This document shows positions 54,869 to 63,754 of a stretch of 64,000 bases of DNA, in pieces. Both the position numbers and the translations under genes were made by a program. The notes under the pieces were generated by a model. It was not told the DNA's origin. It did no database searches and worked only from the letters and a program-made list of their open reading frames with translations. The DNA is taken from positions 36,148 through 100,147 of the forward strand of contig NZ_SSOJ01000156.1 in assembly GCF_029871205.1 (NCBI RefSeq). Direction: 5' to 3'. The number at the start of each line of letters is the position of its first letter. Position 1 is the first letter of the stretch. The DNA comes from Pseudomonas sp. BN417. Its GTDB lineage: Bacteria; Pseudomonadota; Gammaproteobacteria; Pseudomonadales; Pseudomonadaceae.

Positions 54869-56059
54869 ATGAAAGTCTTGCTGCTGGGCTGCGGTAATGT
54901 CGGCGCGAACGTCGCGCGCGAGTTGCTGCCCCGTCACCCCGAGGTCGAGTGCCTCATCGGCGACCTCAACCTCGGCGCCGCCGAGAAGCTGGCCGCCGAA
55001 CTCGGCCCGCGGGCGAGCGCCGTCAGCGCCGATATCCGCGATCCGGCGAAGCTGGACGCGCTGCTCGACGGCGTGGACCTGGTCTTCAACGCGGTCGGGC
55101 CCTTCTACCGCAGTGCCGTTCCGGTGATCGAGGCCGCGCTGCGTGCGCGGGTCGACTACATCGACATCAACGACGACCACGATGTGGCCGAGACGCTGTT
55201 CCTCGACCCCACCTGGCACCAGCGCGCGCTGGAGGCGGGCATCCGGTTGATCATCGGCTGCGGCTCGACGCCGGGGCTGACCAACGTGATGGCCAGGATG
55301 CTCGCCGACCGGCTGGACAAGGTGCGCGAAATCCACCTGGCCACCGCCGTGCCCTTCGTGCCGGACCTGCTGTCGCCGGCGGTCATCGACCACATGATGC
55401 ACATCACCGCCGACGAGGTGGTGCAGTTCATCGACGGCCAGTACCGCAAGATGCCGGGCTGGGGCGGCCGGCTCGAAGTGCCCTATGCCGCGCCGTTCAA
55501 GGCCTATCCGTCGTTCTTCATCGGCCATGGCGAAACCGTCACCCTGCCGCACTTCATCAAGGGGCTGGAGCAGGTGACCAACCGCATCGCCTTCTTCCCC
55601 GAGGCCGGCTCGCAAGTCTGGCGCTCCCTGATCGACCTGGGGCTGGGCAATGCCGAGGTGATCGAGGGCCTCGGCATTTCGCCGCTGAAGTTCCTCACCC
55701 ATCACCTGTCCAGCGAGTCCGGCCGCAAGAGCGTGACGGTCGACCTGTCGGACGAGCCCTGGGCCGTCGCCTCCCGCGTGGAGGTGGTGGGCGAGCGCAA
55801 TGGTGCTGAAGTGCGCTGCGTGCTGGAGCACCACCTGGACCTGCCCACCGAGCAGGCCGAAGACAGCACCGCCGACCCGACCCCGACCTGCGCCCGCCTG
55901 GTGATCGAGGCCTGGCTGGCTGACGGCATCACCGGCAAGGGGCTGCTGGCGCCCGAGGTCTGCCTGGACGCGGAGGCGTACGTAGCAGCCTTCGCTAAGG
56001 AGACCGGTGGTCGCCTGATCGAGAGCGAAACGGTGGTCAAGCGCGATTGCTACGCCTGA
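54869..56059 (+). CDS. Saccharopine dehydrogenase-like NAD(P) oxidoreductase
   Basis: 396 residues. N-terminal Rossmann fold LLLGCGNVGANVARELL with acidic IGDLN, then VFNAVGPFYRSAVPVIEAAL and the CGSTPGLTNVMARM segment typical of saccharopine dehydrogenase C-terminal-like oxidoreductases. The substrate is not known; lysine metabolism is not implied. It begins a presumed transcript running towards the envelope module, 128 bases after the FAD oxidoreductase. Confidence 0.75.
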   Translation: MKVLLLGCGNVGANVARELLPRHPEVECLIGDLNLGAAEKLAAELGPRASAVSADIRDPAKLDALLDGVDLVFNAVGPFYRSAVPVIEAALRARVDYIDINDDHDVAETLFLDPTWHQRALEAGIRLIIGCGSTPGLTNVMARMLADRLDKVREIHLATAVPFVPDLLSPAVIDHMMHITADEVVQFIDGQYRKMPGWGGRLEVPYAAPFKAYPSFFIGHGETVTLPHFIKGLEQVTNRIAFFPEAGSQVWRSLIDLGLGNAEVIEGLGISPLKFLTHHLSSESGRKSVTVDLSDEPWAVASRVEVVGERNGAEVRCVLEHHLDLPTEQAEDSTADPTPTCARLVIEAWLADGITGKGLLAPEVCLDAEAYVAAFAKETGGRLIESETVVKRDCYA

Positions 56060-56163
56060 GGACGGCCGGCGCCGCCTGGAGCCCAGGGGCGCCGCATCTG
56101 CCTGTCGATGATCACGAGGCCGCCCGCTTTGATGCGGCCGGCCTCCGCACTAGGACATGAAGC

Positions 56164-57534
56164 ATGATGAAGATGAGTTTGCGCAGGACGTTGCCGCTGC
56201 TGGCGACGCTGATGGTCGCCCAGGGTGCCTGGGCCGTGGCAACCGAGCGCGAGGCCGAGAAGCTCGGTCGCGAGCTCACCTGTGTCGGCGCGGAGAAGGC
56301 GGGTAACGCCGATGGCTCCATACCCGCGTTCGGCGGGCAATGGCTGGGTGCGCCGCCCGGTGTCGCCTTCGACGGGCTCGGCAAGCGCCACGCCGATCCC
56401 TATGCCGCCGAGAAGCCGCTGTTCGTCGTCACCGCGCAGAACATGGCGCAGTACGCGGACAAGCTTTCCGATGGGCAGAAGGCACTGCTGAAGAAATACC
56501 CGGACAGCGTGTCCATCCCCGTCTATCCCAGCCATCGCGACTTCCGCTACGAGGATTTCCGCTGCGACCTGAGCCGCAAGAATGCCCTTACCGCCGAACT
56601 GGAGGACGGCAACATGGGCGTGCGTGCGCTGAAAGGCGGGACGCCGTTCCCCATTCCGAAGAGCGGTGACGAGCTGCTGCGCAACATCCTGCTGCCGGCC
56701 TATGCCAACCAGGAAGATGCGGTGTACGACCAGGCCGTGGTCTACCCGGACGGTAATGTCGCCTGGGGGCGCATGCGCTACGAAATCCTCGACCAGACCA
56801 GCGACGCCGAAAACGTCGGCAAGCCGACCGAGGGCATCTTCGCCTACTCGCGGGTGACCATCCTCAAGCCCGAACGCCAGAAGGGCGAGGTGATGCTGAC
56901 CTACACCTACTTCAACGAGGCGAAGAACCCGCAGACCAGCTGGACCTACAACCCGGGCACGCGGCGGGTTCGCCAGTCCCCCGGCTTCGGCTTCGACATG
57001 CCGCTGGGGGTGGGCGGGTTCCGCACCATCGACGACGACCGCTTGTTCAATGGCTCGCCTGAGCGCTACGACTGGAAGCTGGTGGGCAAGCGCGAGATGT
57101 TCATCCCGTACAACGGCTATCGCCTGGAGGCTGCCGGGATCAAGTACGACGGACTCCTCAGGACCGGCAGCATCGATCCGCAGTACATGCGCTACGAGAC
57201 GCACCGCGTCTGGGTGCTGGAGGCGACCCTGAAGGCAGGTTTCCGCCATCAGTACGCCAAGCGCGTCCTGTACGTGGACGAGGACACCTGGAATGCCGTC
57301 ATGGCCGACAACTATGACGCCCATGGCGAGCTGTGGCGCACCAATTTCATGAACACCTACTACGCCTATGGCGCGAAGCTGTTCCACGCCGGCGTCACCG
57401 TCTACCACGACCTGGTGTCCGGGGCCTACCTGGCCGACCGCCTGACCAATGAACTGCCCGCGCCGCGGGTCAATGGCGACCGGCTCAAGCCGTTCATGTT
57501 CACCACCGACCTGTTGCGCCAGTCGGGCAAGTAA
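56164..57534 (+). CDS. DUF1329 protein (LolA-like periplasmic fold)
   Basis: 456 residues with a signal peptide (LPLLATLMVAQGAWAVA). DUF1329 features: DGSIPAFGGQWLG near the mature N terminus and the YFNEAKNPQTSWTYNPGTRRVRQ segment. Family members look like outer-membrane lipoprotein-sorting proteins and nearly always lie beside DUF1302 genes. Start at 56164; ATGs at 56167 and 56173 are also possible. A hairpin-type terminator follows at 57540. Confidence 0.85.
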   Translation: MMKMSLRRTLPLLATLMVAQGAWAVATEREAEKLGRELTCVGAEKAGNADGSIPAFGGQWLGAPPGVAFDGLGKRHADPYAAEKPLFVVTAQNMAQYADKLSDGQKALLKKYPDSVSIPVYPSHRDFRYEDFRCDLSRKNALTAELEDGNMGVRALKGGTPFPIPKSGDELLRNILLPAYANQEDAVYDQAVVYPDGNVAWGRMRYEILDQTSDAENVGKPTEGIFAYSRVTILKPERQKGEVMLTYTYFNEAKNPQTSWTYNPGTRRVRQSPGFGFDMPLGVGGFRTIDDDRLFNGSPERYDWKLVGKREMFIPYNGYRLEAAGIKYDGLLRTGSIDPQYMRYETHRVWVLEATLKAGFRHQYAKRVLYVDEDTWNAVMADNYDAHGELWRTNFMNTYYAYGAKLFHAGVTVYHDLVSGAYLADRLTNELPAPRVNGDRLKPFMFTTDLLRQSGK

Positions 57535-57539
57535 GCGTG

Positions 57540-57570
57540 CCGGGCGCGGCGCCCGGACACGGATTTTCTT
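57540..57570 (+). terminator. Possible terminator or attenuator after the DUF1329 gene
   Basis: CCGGGCG / CGCCCGG with loop CGG, then ACACGGATTTTCTT. The T-rich tract is a few bases away, so weak. Confidence 0.45.
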
Positions 57571-57688
57571 CAACAACCCTTTCACATGAACACAGCCATG
57601 GCGACGGCAAGGCCGCCGCCATGGCGTGCGGCTGCGCGCCTGCGGCCACTGCCCAGGCAGGGCCGGCGCGCGGGACAGGAGACTGTAG

Positions 57689-59311
57689 ATGAAGCATTTT
57701 GCAGGCAAGCGGGTACGAGGAAACAGGGCGGCTGGCGGTGGGGCCTTGCGCAAGCTGGTGGTCGGGATGTCGCTGCTGCCGTTCGGTGCGCCGGCGTTGG
57801 CGGGCCAGTTCAGCATCGGCGAGGAGATCGGCGTGGATTACCTGCTCAACCTGAGCTATGGCGCCGCGTACCGGCTGAACGATCCGTCGCGCCACCTGGT
57901 GGACGGCCCCATCGATCCGGCCAGCGGTCTGCCGACCACGGTCAACTCCGATGACGGCGACCGCAACTTCAAGCAGGGTGCGCTGATCAACAATCGCGTG
58001 TCCCTGCTGGGCGAGATGGACATCAAGTACCGCAACTATGGCGCCTTCGTGCGCGCCAGCAGTTTCTACGACGATGTCTACCAGCACCCCAACGACAACG
58101 ACTCACCCGACACCGTGAACAAGAGCGGGGCCCACGACCACTTCACCAGCCACGCGCAGAACCTGGCGGGCAGCCGCAGCCGCTTCCTCGATGCCTACGT
58201 CTACGGCAGTTTCCAGACCGCCGAGCAATCCATGCTCAACCTGCGTGCGGGAAGGCAGGTGGTGCAGTGGGGGGAAAGCCTGTTCTTCCCCAACATCGCC
58301 GGTGCCCAATCGCCCGCCGATGCCACCAAGGCCAACGTGCCGGGTACCGAGGTGAAGGACATCCTGCTGCCGGTCGGTCAGTTCTCGGGCCTGTGGCAGC
58401 TGACTCCGGATTTCGGCGTGGCGGCGTACTACCAGTACGAGTACAAGCGCACCGAGCTGGACCCTGTCGGCACCTACTTCTCCTACACGGACGTCGTCGG
58501 GCCGGGGGCGGAGTTCATTCGCGCCGCGCCCGGCTTCAACATTCCCCGATCCCCGGACGACCAGCCCAGCGACAGCGGCCAATGGGGCGTGAGCACGCGC
58601 TTCTCGCTGGGCGGCGAAACCGAGCTCAGCCTCTTCTACCTGCGCTACCACGACAAGAACCCCAACGTGGTGACAAACTTCGATGGCGCGTTCCCGACCG
58701 ACTACAACGTGGTGTATTTCGACGATATCGCGCTGACCGGGGCCAGCTTCTCGACGCGCCTGGGCGATTTCAACGTGGCCGGTGAAGTCAGCTACAAGGA
58801 TGGCGTGCCGGTCCTGGTCGATTCGCTGATCGGCCCCTCGGCAACGCGCGGCGATGCCACCCAGGCGAACCTGTCCGCCATCTACCTCCTGGGGCCGATG
58901 GCGCTCTCGGACCAGACCACCTTCATCGGTGAAGCCAGCTACCTGCATGTGAACGATGTCGATCCGTTCGAGTTCGCCGGCGAGCGCTCGGACCAGCTCA
59001 CCCAGGACCGCAACTCCTGGGCCTACCAGCTGATGATGACGCCCTCCTGGAACAACGTGGTCGACGGCTGGGACCTGACGATGCCGGTTTCCTTTGCCCA
59101 TCAGGTCCGTGGGGCGCCGGCCGTGGCCGGTGCCTTCGGCAGCCTGGTGGGTGAGGGGGACAAGCGCATGAGCGTCGGCCTCAACGCCAAGTACCTCAAC
59201 AACCTGGAGCTGGGCGTGGCCTACAACGGCTTCCTGGGTGAGCCGGACCTGGAGAAGCGGCCGCTGGCCGACCGCGACTACCTGGCGATCAGCGCCAAGT
59301 ACAGCTTCTGA
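57689..59311 (+). CDS. DUF1302 outer-membrane beta-barrel protein
   Basis: 540 residues. Basic N terminus followed by a signal segment (LVVGMSLLPFGAPALA), then repeated amphipathic beta strands and a C-terminal phenylalanine (ISAKYSF), the hallmark of outer-membrane barrels. GRQVVQWGESLFFPN and the N-terminal GEEIGVDYLLNLSYG fit DUF1302. Probable entry or exit pore for hydrophobic substrates with the DUF1329 and RND proteins. Confidence 0.85.
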   Translation: MKHFAGKRVRGNRAAGGGALRKLVVGMSLLPFGAPALAGQFSIGEEIGVDYLLNLSYGAAYRLNDPSRHLVDGPIDPASGLPTTVNSDDGDRNFKQGALINNRVSLLGEMDIKYRNYGAFVRASSFYDDVYQHPNDNDSPDTVNKSGAHDHFTSHAQNLAGSRSRFLDAYVYGSFQTAEQSMLNLRAGRQVVQWGESLFFPNIAGAQSPADATKANVPGTEVKDILLPVGQFSGLWQLTPDFGVAAYYQYEYKRTELDPVGTYFSYTDVVGPGAEFIRAAPGFNIPRSPDDQPSDSGQWGVSTRFSLGGETELSLFYLRYHDKNPNVVTNFDGAFPTDYNVVYFDDIALTGASFSTRLGDFNVAGEVSYKDGVPVLVDSLIGPSATRGDATQANLSAIYLLGPMALSDQTTFIGEASYLHVNDVDPFEFAGERSDQLTQDRNSWAYQLMMTPSWNNVVDGWDLTMPVSFAHQVRGAPAVAGAFGSLVGEGDKRMSVGLNAKYLNNLELGVAYNGFLGEPDLEKRPLADRDYLAISAKYSF

Positions 59312-59318
59312 CCGCGAC

Positions 59319-59353
59319 GGCGATGGGCATCCGGGCACCGGATGCCCATCGCC
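59319..59353 (+). promoter_or_regulatory. 16-bp perfect hairpin in the envelope operon
   Basis: GGCGATGGGCATCCGG pairs exactly with CCGGATGCCCATCGCC around a GCA loop. It sits 7 bases after the DUF1302 stop and ends 4 bases before the AAGGAG of the next gene. No T-run follows, so it may protect the upstream message or lower downstream translation rather than terminate. Confidence 0.7.
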
Positions 59354-59369
59354 CATGAAGGAGTGCACC

Positions 59370-60386
59370 ATGAAAGTGTTTGTAGGGCTCGCGATTTCGG
59401 CCCTGGTGGGGCTGGCCGGCGTGCTGGCGTTCGCCCCGAGATCGATGCCGGCGCTGCCGCCGACGCAGATTCCCGCCGAGCGCATGCAGATCAACGGGAT
59501 AGAGGTAACCCGCATGGGCTGGGTCATCGCCGGGGAACTGGGCCATATCCTGATCTCCCGCGACCAGGGGCGGTCCTGGACCGCCGCGGCCGTGCCGTCG
59601 TCGCGCCAGGCGCTGATCAATCGCCTGGTGTTCGCCGACGACACCAACGGCCTCGCCCTGGGTCATGAGGGCTGGATCCTGCGTACCGCCGATGGCGGGC
59701 GCAGCTGGAAGGAGTCGGCGTTCCAGGCCGAGGGCGGCGAACCGCTGCTGGATGCGGCGCGCCTGCCATCGGGCGACTGGTTGGCCGTGGGCGCCTTCGG
59801 CCGTGTGCTGCGCTCACGCGATGGCGGCCGGAGCTGGCAGAGCGAGGCGATTCCGGGACTGGCGGACTGGCACCTGAACGGCATCGCCGCATCGAAGGAT
59901 CGCCAGCGCTGGCTGATCCTGGGCGAGGCGGGGACGCTGCTGCGCTCCCAGGATGGTGGGGCGAACTGGCAGCCGGTGGAGCCGTTCTACAGTGGCTCGC
60001 TGTATGGCGCGGTCAGCCTCGGCGGGGCCACCTGGATCGCCTACGGCATGCGCGGACATCTGTTCCGCAGCGTCGACGACGGGCGCAGCTGGTCCGCCGT
60101 CGCCCTGCCCAGCACGGCGTCCCTCTATGCCGGCACCCTGCTGCCGGACGGCAGGCTGCTGCTCGCGGGGCAGGGCGGCGTGGTCCTGGCCAGCGACGAC
60201 CGGGGCCTGTCCTTCCAGGTCCTGCGGGAAATCGGCCAGGAGAACCTGACGGACATCCTGGTACCGCCTTCGGGGCCCTGGCTGCTGGCCAGCGACGCCG
60301 GCCTGCGCAGGCTCGAACGGCCCGGCACAGAGCGCCATGCCCCCGCCACCATGCCGATCACCTCATCGCATCAGGGAACCCCGTGA
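59370..60386 (+). CDS. YCF48/photosystem-II-stability-factor-like beta-propeller protein
   Basis: 338 residues with an N-terminal signal segment (FVGLAISALVGLAGVLAF) and repeats of the type SxDGGRSWxxxxxP (RDQGRSW, DGGRSWKES, DGGRSWQSE, DGGANWQPV, DDGRSWSAV), a propeller of the YCF48/sialidase-like type. Periplasmic by inference; probably an assembly or coupling factor for the RND/outer-membrane module. The stop overlaps the RND start (TGATG). Confidence 0.83.
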   Translation: MKVFVGLAISALVGLAGVLAFAPRSMPALPPTQIPAERMQINGIEVTRMGWVIAGELGHILISRDQGRSWTAAAVPSSRQALINRLVFADDTNGLALGHEGWILRTADGGRSWKESAFQAEGGEPLLDAARLPSGDWLAVGAFGRVLRSRDGGRSWQSEAIPGLADWHLNGIAASKDRQRWLILGEAGTLLRSQDGGANWQPVEPFYSGSLYGAVSLGGATWIAYGMRGHLFRSVDDGRSWSAVALPSTASLYAGTLLPDGRLLLAGQGGVVLASDDRGLSFQVLREIGQENLTDILVPPSGPWLLASDAGLRRLERPGTERHAPATMPITSSHQGTP

Positions 60387-62767
60387 TGACCCAGTCTCCA
60401 CCTTCGACCCGCACCGAACGCCTGGTCGCCGTCCTCGCCCGCGGCTTGATCGCCCGGCGCCTGCCCCTGGGCATCCTGTTCCTGCTGCTGACCGCAGGTC
60501 TCGGCATTTCCGCCCTGGATACCCGGCTCGACCCCGGCTTCAACAAGCTGATTCCGCTTTCGCACCCTTACATGGCGGCCTTCAAGGACCACGGCACCAC
60601 CTTCTCCGGCGCCAACCGCATCATGGTCAGCGTGCACTGGAAAGGGCCGGGCGACCTCTACAACGCCCACTTCCTCGATGTGCTGCGCAAGGTCACGGAC
60701 GAGGTGTTCTTCACCCCCGGAGTGAACCGCAGTCGCGTGCGCTCCCTGTTCACCCCCAATGTGCGCTACATCGAGGTGACCGAGTCGGGCTTCACCGGCG
60801 ACGTGGTCGTGCCGTCGCGCTTCGAGGCGAATGGCGCCGGGCTGGCACAGATCCGCTCCAACGTGGCCAAGTCCGGGGAGATCGGCCAACTGGTGGCCAA
60901 CGATCTGCGCTCGGCCATGGTCCAGGCGGACCTGCTGGAGACCGACCCGCAAACTGGCAGGAAGCTGGACTACGCGGCGGTGGCGAAGACGCTCGAGTCG
61001 ATTCGCGCCACCTACGCCAGCGATCAGATCGACATCCGCATCGTCGGCTTCGCCAAGGTCATGGGCGAGGTGATGGACGGGCTGCTGGGGGTGGTCCTGT
61101 TCTTCGCCATCGCCTTCGCCATCACCGCGGTCCTGCTGTGGCTGTATTGCCGCTCGCTGAAGCTGACGTTGCTGGCGCTCGGCGTCGCCCTGCTGCCGGT
61201 GATCTGGCTGCTCGGCCTGCTGCCGCTGCTGGGTTACGGCATCGACCCGATGTCGGTGCTGGTGCCCTTCCTGATCTTCTCCATCGGCGTGTCCCACGCG
61301 GTGCAGATGACCAACGCCTGGAAGCAGGACGTGCTGGCCGGCGCCGGCGCGCGGGAAGCGGCCGAGGCGGCCTTCCGCAAGCTCGCCGTACCCGGCACGG
61401 TCGCCCTGCTGGCCAATGCCCTGGGCTTCATGGTGATCATGGTGATCGACATTCCAATCGTGCACGAACTGGGGCTGACCGCCTGCCTCGGCGTCGCCCT
61501 GATGATCGTCACCAACAAGATGTTCCTGCCCATCATCCTCTCGCGCCTGCAGCTGGAGGCCGGCAGCCGTGACGCCGCTGGCCCGGCCGGCGGCCGCCAT
61601 CGGCTCTGGTGGCGCCTGTCGGTGCTCGCCGAGCCCGGCCCGGCACTGGCCAGCGTTGCCGTCATGGGCCTGTTGCTGGCCGTGGGCACCTACCAGGCGC
61701 GTTTCCTGCTGACTGGCGACGTCGGGGCCGGCGCTCCGGAGCTGCATGCCGCCTCGCGCTACAACCAGGACAACGCGGCGATCGTCGGCAGCTATGCGAT
61801 CAGCATGGATGTGCTCTCGGTGTTCGTCGAAACCAGCGCCCAGGAGGAGGCCTGCCTCGACTGGGAGGTGATGAACGCCATCGAGCGCTTCGACCTGTAC
61901 ATGCGCGGGGTCGCCGGGGTGCAGTCGGTCAGCACAGTGGCCGGTGGGGTGAAGCTCTACGTTGCGGCCAACAACGAGGCCAACCCGCGCTGGGCGGCCC
62001 TGCAGCGCAGCGCGGCCGCCCTGCGCACGGGCGGCGGTGCGGCGAACCCGGAACTGGGCCTGAACACCGAGGGCTGCCGGGTCCTCAACCTGCTGGTGTA
62101 CCTGGACGATCACCAGGGTTCGACCTTGCGTCACGTGACCCGTGAGGTGGAGCGATTCATCGCCCGCGACCATGGCGCCAAGGTGCGCTTCCGCCTCGGT
62201 GGCGGCAACGCCGGCGTCGCCGCCGCCACCAATGAGGCGGTGGAGCAGGCCGAGGTGCAGATGCTCGCCTCGATCTTCGCCGCGATCACCCTGCTGTGCT
62301 GGCTGACCTTCCGCTCCTGGCGCGGGGTGCTCTGCGTGATAGTGCCGCTGATCCTGGTGACCATCCTCTGCAACGCGCTCATGGCCCTGCTCGGCATCGG
62401 CCTGAAGGTGGCCACCTTGCCGGTGATCGCCCTAGGGGTCGGCGTGGGGGTGGACTACGGCGTCTACCTCTATGAGCGCATGCAGCACGAGATGGCGCGG
62501 GGGCTGGACCTGCGCGAGGCCTTCTACCAGGCCATGTGCCAGCGCGGCACGGCGGCGGTGTTCACCGCCCTGACCATGTCCATCGGTGTGGGCACCTGGG
62601 CCTTCTCGGCGCTCAAGTTCCAGGCCGACATGGGCGTGCTGCTGGCCTTCATGTTCCTGGTCAATGTGCTGGGCGCGATCTTCCTCCTCCCCGCGCTGGC
62701 GGTGTGGCTCGGGGTGGGGCAGGCCATGCCCCGGATGGAACACGGCAGCAGCCAGGTCGTGTCGTAG
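60386..62767 (+). CDS. RND superfamily transporter, MMPL/HpnN type
   Basis: 793 residues with two repeats of one helix, a large periplasmic loop and five helices. N-terminal helix LGILFLLLTAGLGIS; middle helices around 225-395; second half from about 410. GVGVDYGVYLYERM near the C terminus carries the proton-relay Asp typical of RND proteins. No membrane-fusion or TolC gene is adjacent; the DUF1302/DUF1329/YCF48 genes take that place, forming a possible inner-to-outer membrane system for lipids or steroids. Confidence 0.85.
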   Translation: MTQSPPSTRTERLVAVLARGLIARRLPLGILFLLLTAGLGISALDTRLDPGFNKLIPLSHPYMAAFKDHGTTFSGANRIMVSVHWKGPGDLYNAHFLDVLRKVTDEVFFTPGVNRSRVRSLFTPNVRYIEVTESGFTGDVVVPSRFEANGAGLAQIRSNVAKSGEIGQLVANDLRSAMVQADLLETDPQTGRKLDYAAVAKTLESIRATYASDQIDIRIVGFAKVMGEVMDGLLGVVLFFAIAFAITAVLLWLYCRSLKLTLLALGVALLPVIWLLGLLPLLGYGIDPMSVLVPFLIFSIGVSHAVQMTNAWKQDVLAGAGAREAAEAAFRKLAVPGTVALLANALGFMVIMVIDIPIVHELGLTACLGVALMIVTNKMFLPIILSRLQLEAGSRDAAGPAGGRHRLWWRLSVLAEPGPALASVAVMGLLLAVGTYQARFLLTGDVGAGAPELHAASRYNQDNAAIVGSYAISMDVLSVFVETSAQEEACLDWEVMNAIERFDLYMRGVAGVQSVSTVAGGVKLYVAANNEANPRWAALQRSAAALRTGGGAANPELGLNTEGCRVLNLLVYLDDHQGSTLRHVTREVERFIARDHGAKVRFRLGGGNAGVAAATNEAVEQAEVQMLASIFAAITLLCWLTFRSWRGVLCVIVPLILVTILCNALMALLGIGLKVATLPVIALGVGVGVDYGVYLYERMQHEMARGLDLREAFYQAMCQRGTAAVFTALTMSIGVGTWAFSALKFQADMGVLLAFMFLVNVLGAIFLLPALAVWLGVGQAMPRMEHGSSQVVS

Positions 62768-62782
62768 ATACCGTCTTGGAAC

Positions 62783-63754
62783 CTAGTGCGCAAGGGCCAG
62801 TTTTGCATCGAAAGGCTGGCCCGATTTCAGGACGCCATAAGCGATGTGCAGCAGCTTGCGCATCGCGGCGCAGACGATCTGCTTCCCGGCCTTGCCTCGA
62901 CTTCGCAGGCGTTGTCCCAGCGCTTTGATCGCCGGGTTGTGGGTCAGCGCAACGATGGCCGGCATGTAGAGACCCGCGCGGAGTCGGCTGGAGCCCATCC
63001 GGGAAATGCAGGCGTAGGCCTTTTGGGTGCCGGACTCCCGCAGCTGCGGATTCAGCCCGGCAAACGCCGTGATGGCCCGGGCATTCTTGAATTGCAGCGG
63101 GTCTCCCAGCTCGGCCAGAAGCAGGGCCGCAGTCTTGTCCGCGACGCCGTCGATACTGGTCAGCAAGTCGCGCTTACCCCGTAAATCGGGATCGTCGTCA
63201 ATGTGCGCCTGAATCGCCTTCAAGGTTTCGGCGATCTGCTGTTCGATGTGTTGCAGCACCGAACGAATCGAGTCCTGCACACTGACATCGGCGACGTCCA
63301 AGCGATTGCGCTCCATCTGGGCAATCTCCTGGAGGTCCTGCAGGCGCCGTACCAGGGCCCGCAGGCGGCGGATGGCCGGCGGTTCGGGCCGCCAGGCACG
63401 CAACTCGTCCACGTGCCGGGCGCCATAGTCGGCAATCAGCTTGGCATCGACCTGGTCCGTCTTCACCCGTTGCAGTTGGCTGCGGGCATAGAGGGCAATC
63501 TGCGCCGGATTGGTCACGCAAACCCGGTAGCCCAAGCCATGGAAGTATTCGGCCAGCGCCTCGTGGTAGGTCCCCGTGGCCTCCATCACGATCCAGGCCC
63601 CTGGTTCGCTGTATTTGAGCAGCCACTCCTGCAGTACCTGAAAACCCGCCGCGCTATTGGCCAGCTTGGCTTTGGTGCGGTACTTGCCGTTGGCCTGCTG
63701 GGTGGCGATATCGAAACTGTGCTTGGCAATGTCAATGCCAACGATGCCGGACAT
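62783..63754 (-). CDS. IS110-family transposase
   Basis: 323 residues, complete. N-terminal DEDD RuvC-like domain: D8 (GIDIAK), E58 (VMEATGTY), D100 and D103 (VKTDQVDAKLIADY). C-terminal Transposase_20 domain with IDGVADKTAALLLAELGD, FAGLNPQ and MGSSRLRAGLY. Its stop lies 15 bases after the RND stop, so the element abuts that gene. On the 5' side of the gene a long non-coding stretch runs to the window end. Confidence 0.92.
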   Translation of the reverse strand: MSGIVGIDIAKHSFDIATQQANGKYRTKAKLANSAAGFQVLQEWLLKYSEPGAWIVMEATGTYHEALAEYFHGLGYRVCVTNPAQIALYARSQLQRVKTDQVDAKLIADYGARHVDELRAWRPEPPAIRRLRALVRRLQDLQEIAQMERNRLDVADVSVQDSIRSVLQHIEQQIAETLKAIQAHIDDDPDLRGKRDLLTSIDGVADKTAALLLAELGDPLQFKNARAITAFAGLNPQLRESGTQKAYACISRMGSSRLRAGLYMPAIVALTHNPAIKALGQRLRSRGKAGKQIVCAAMRKLLHIAYGVLKSGQPFDAKLALAH

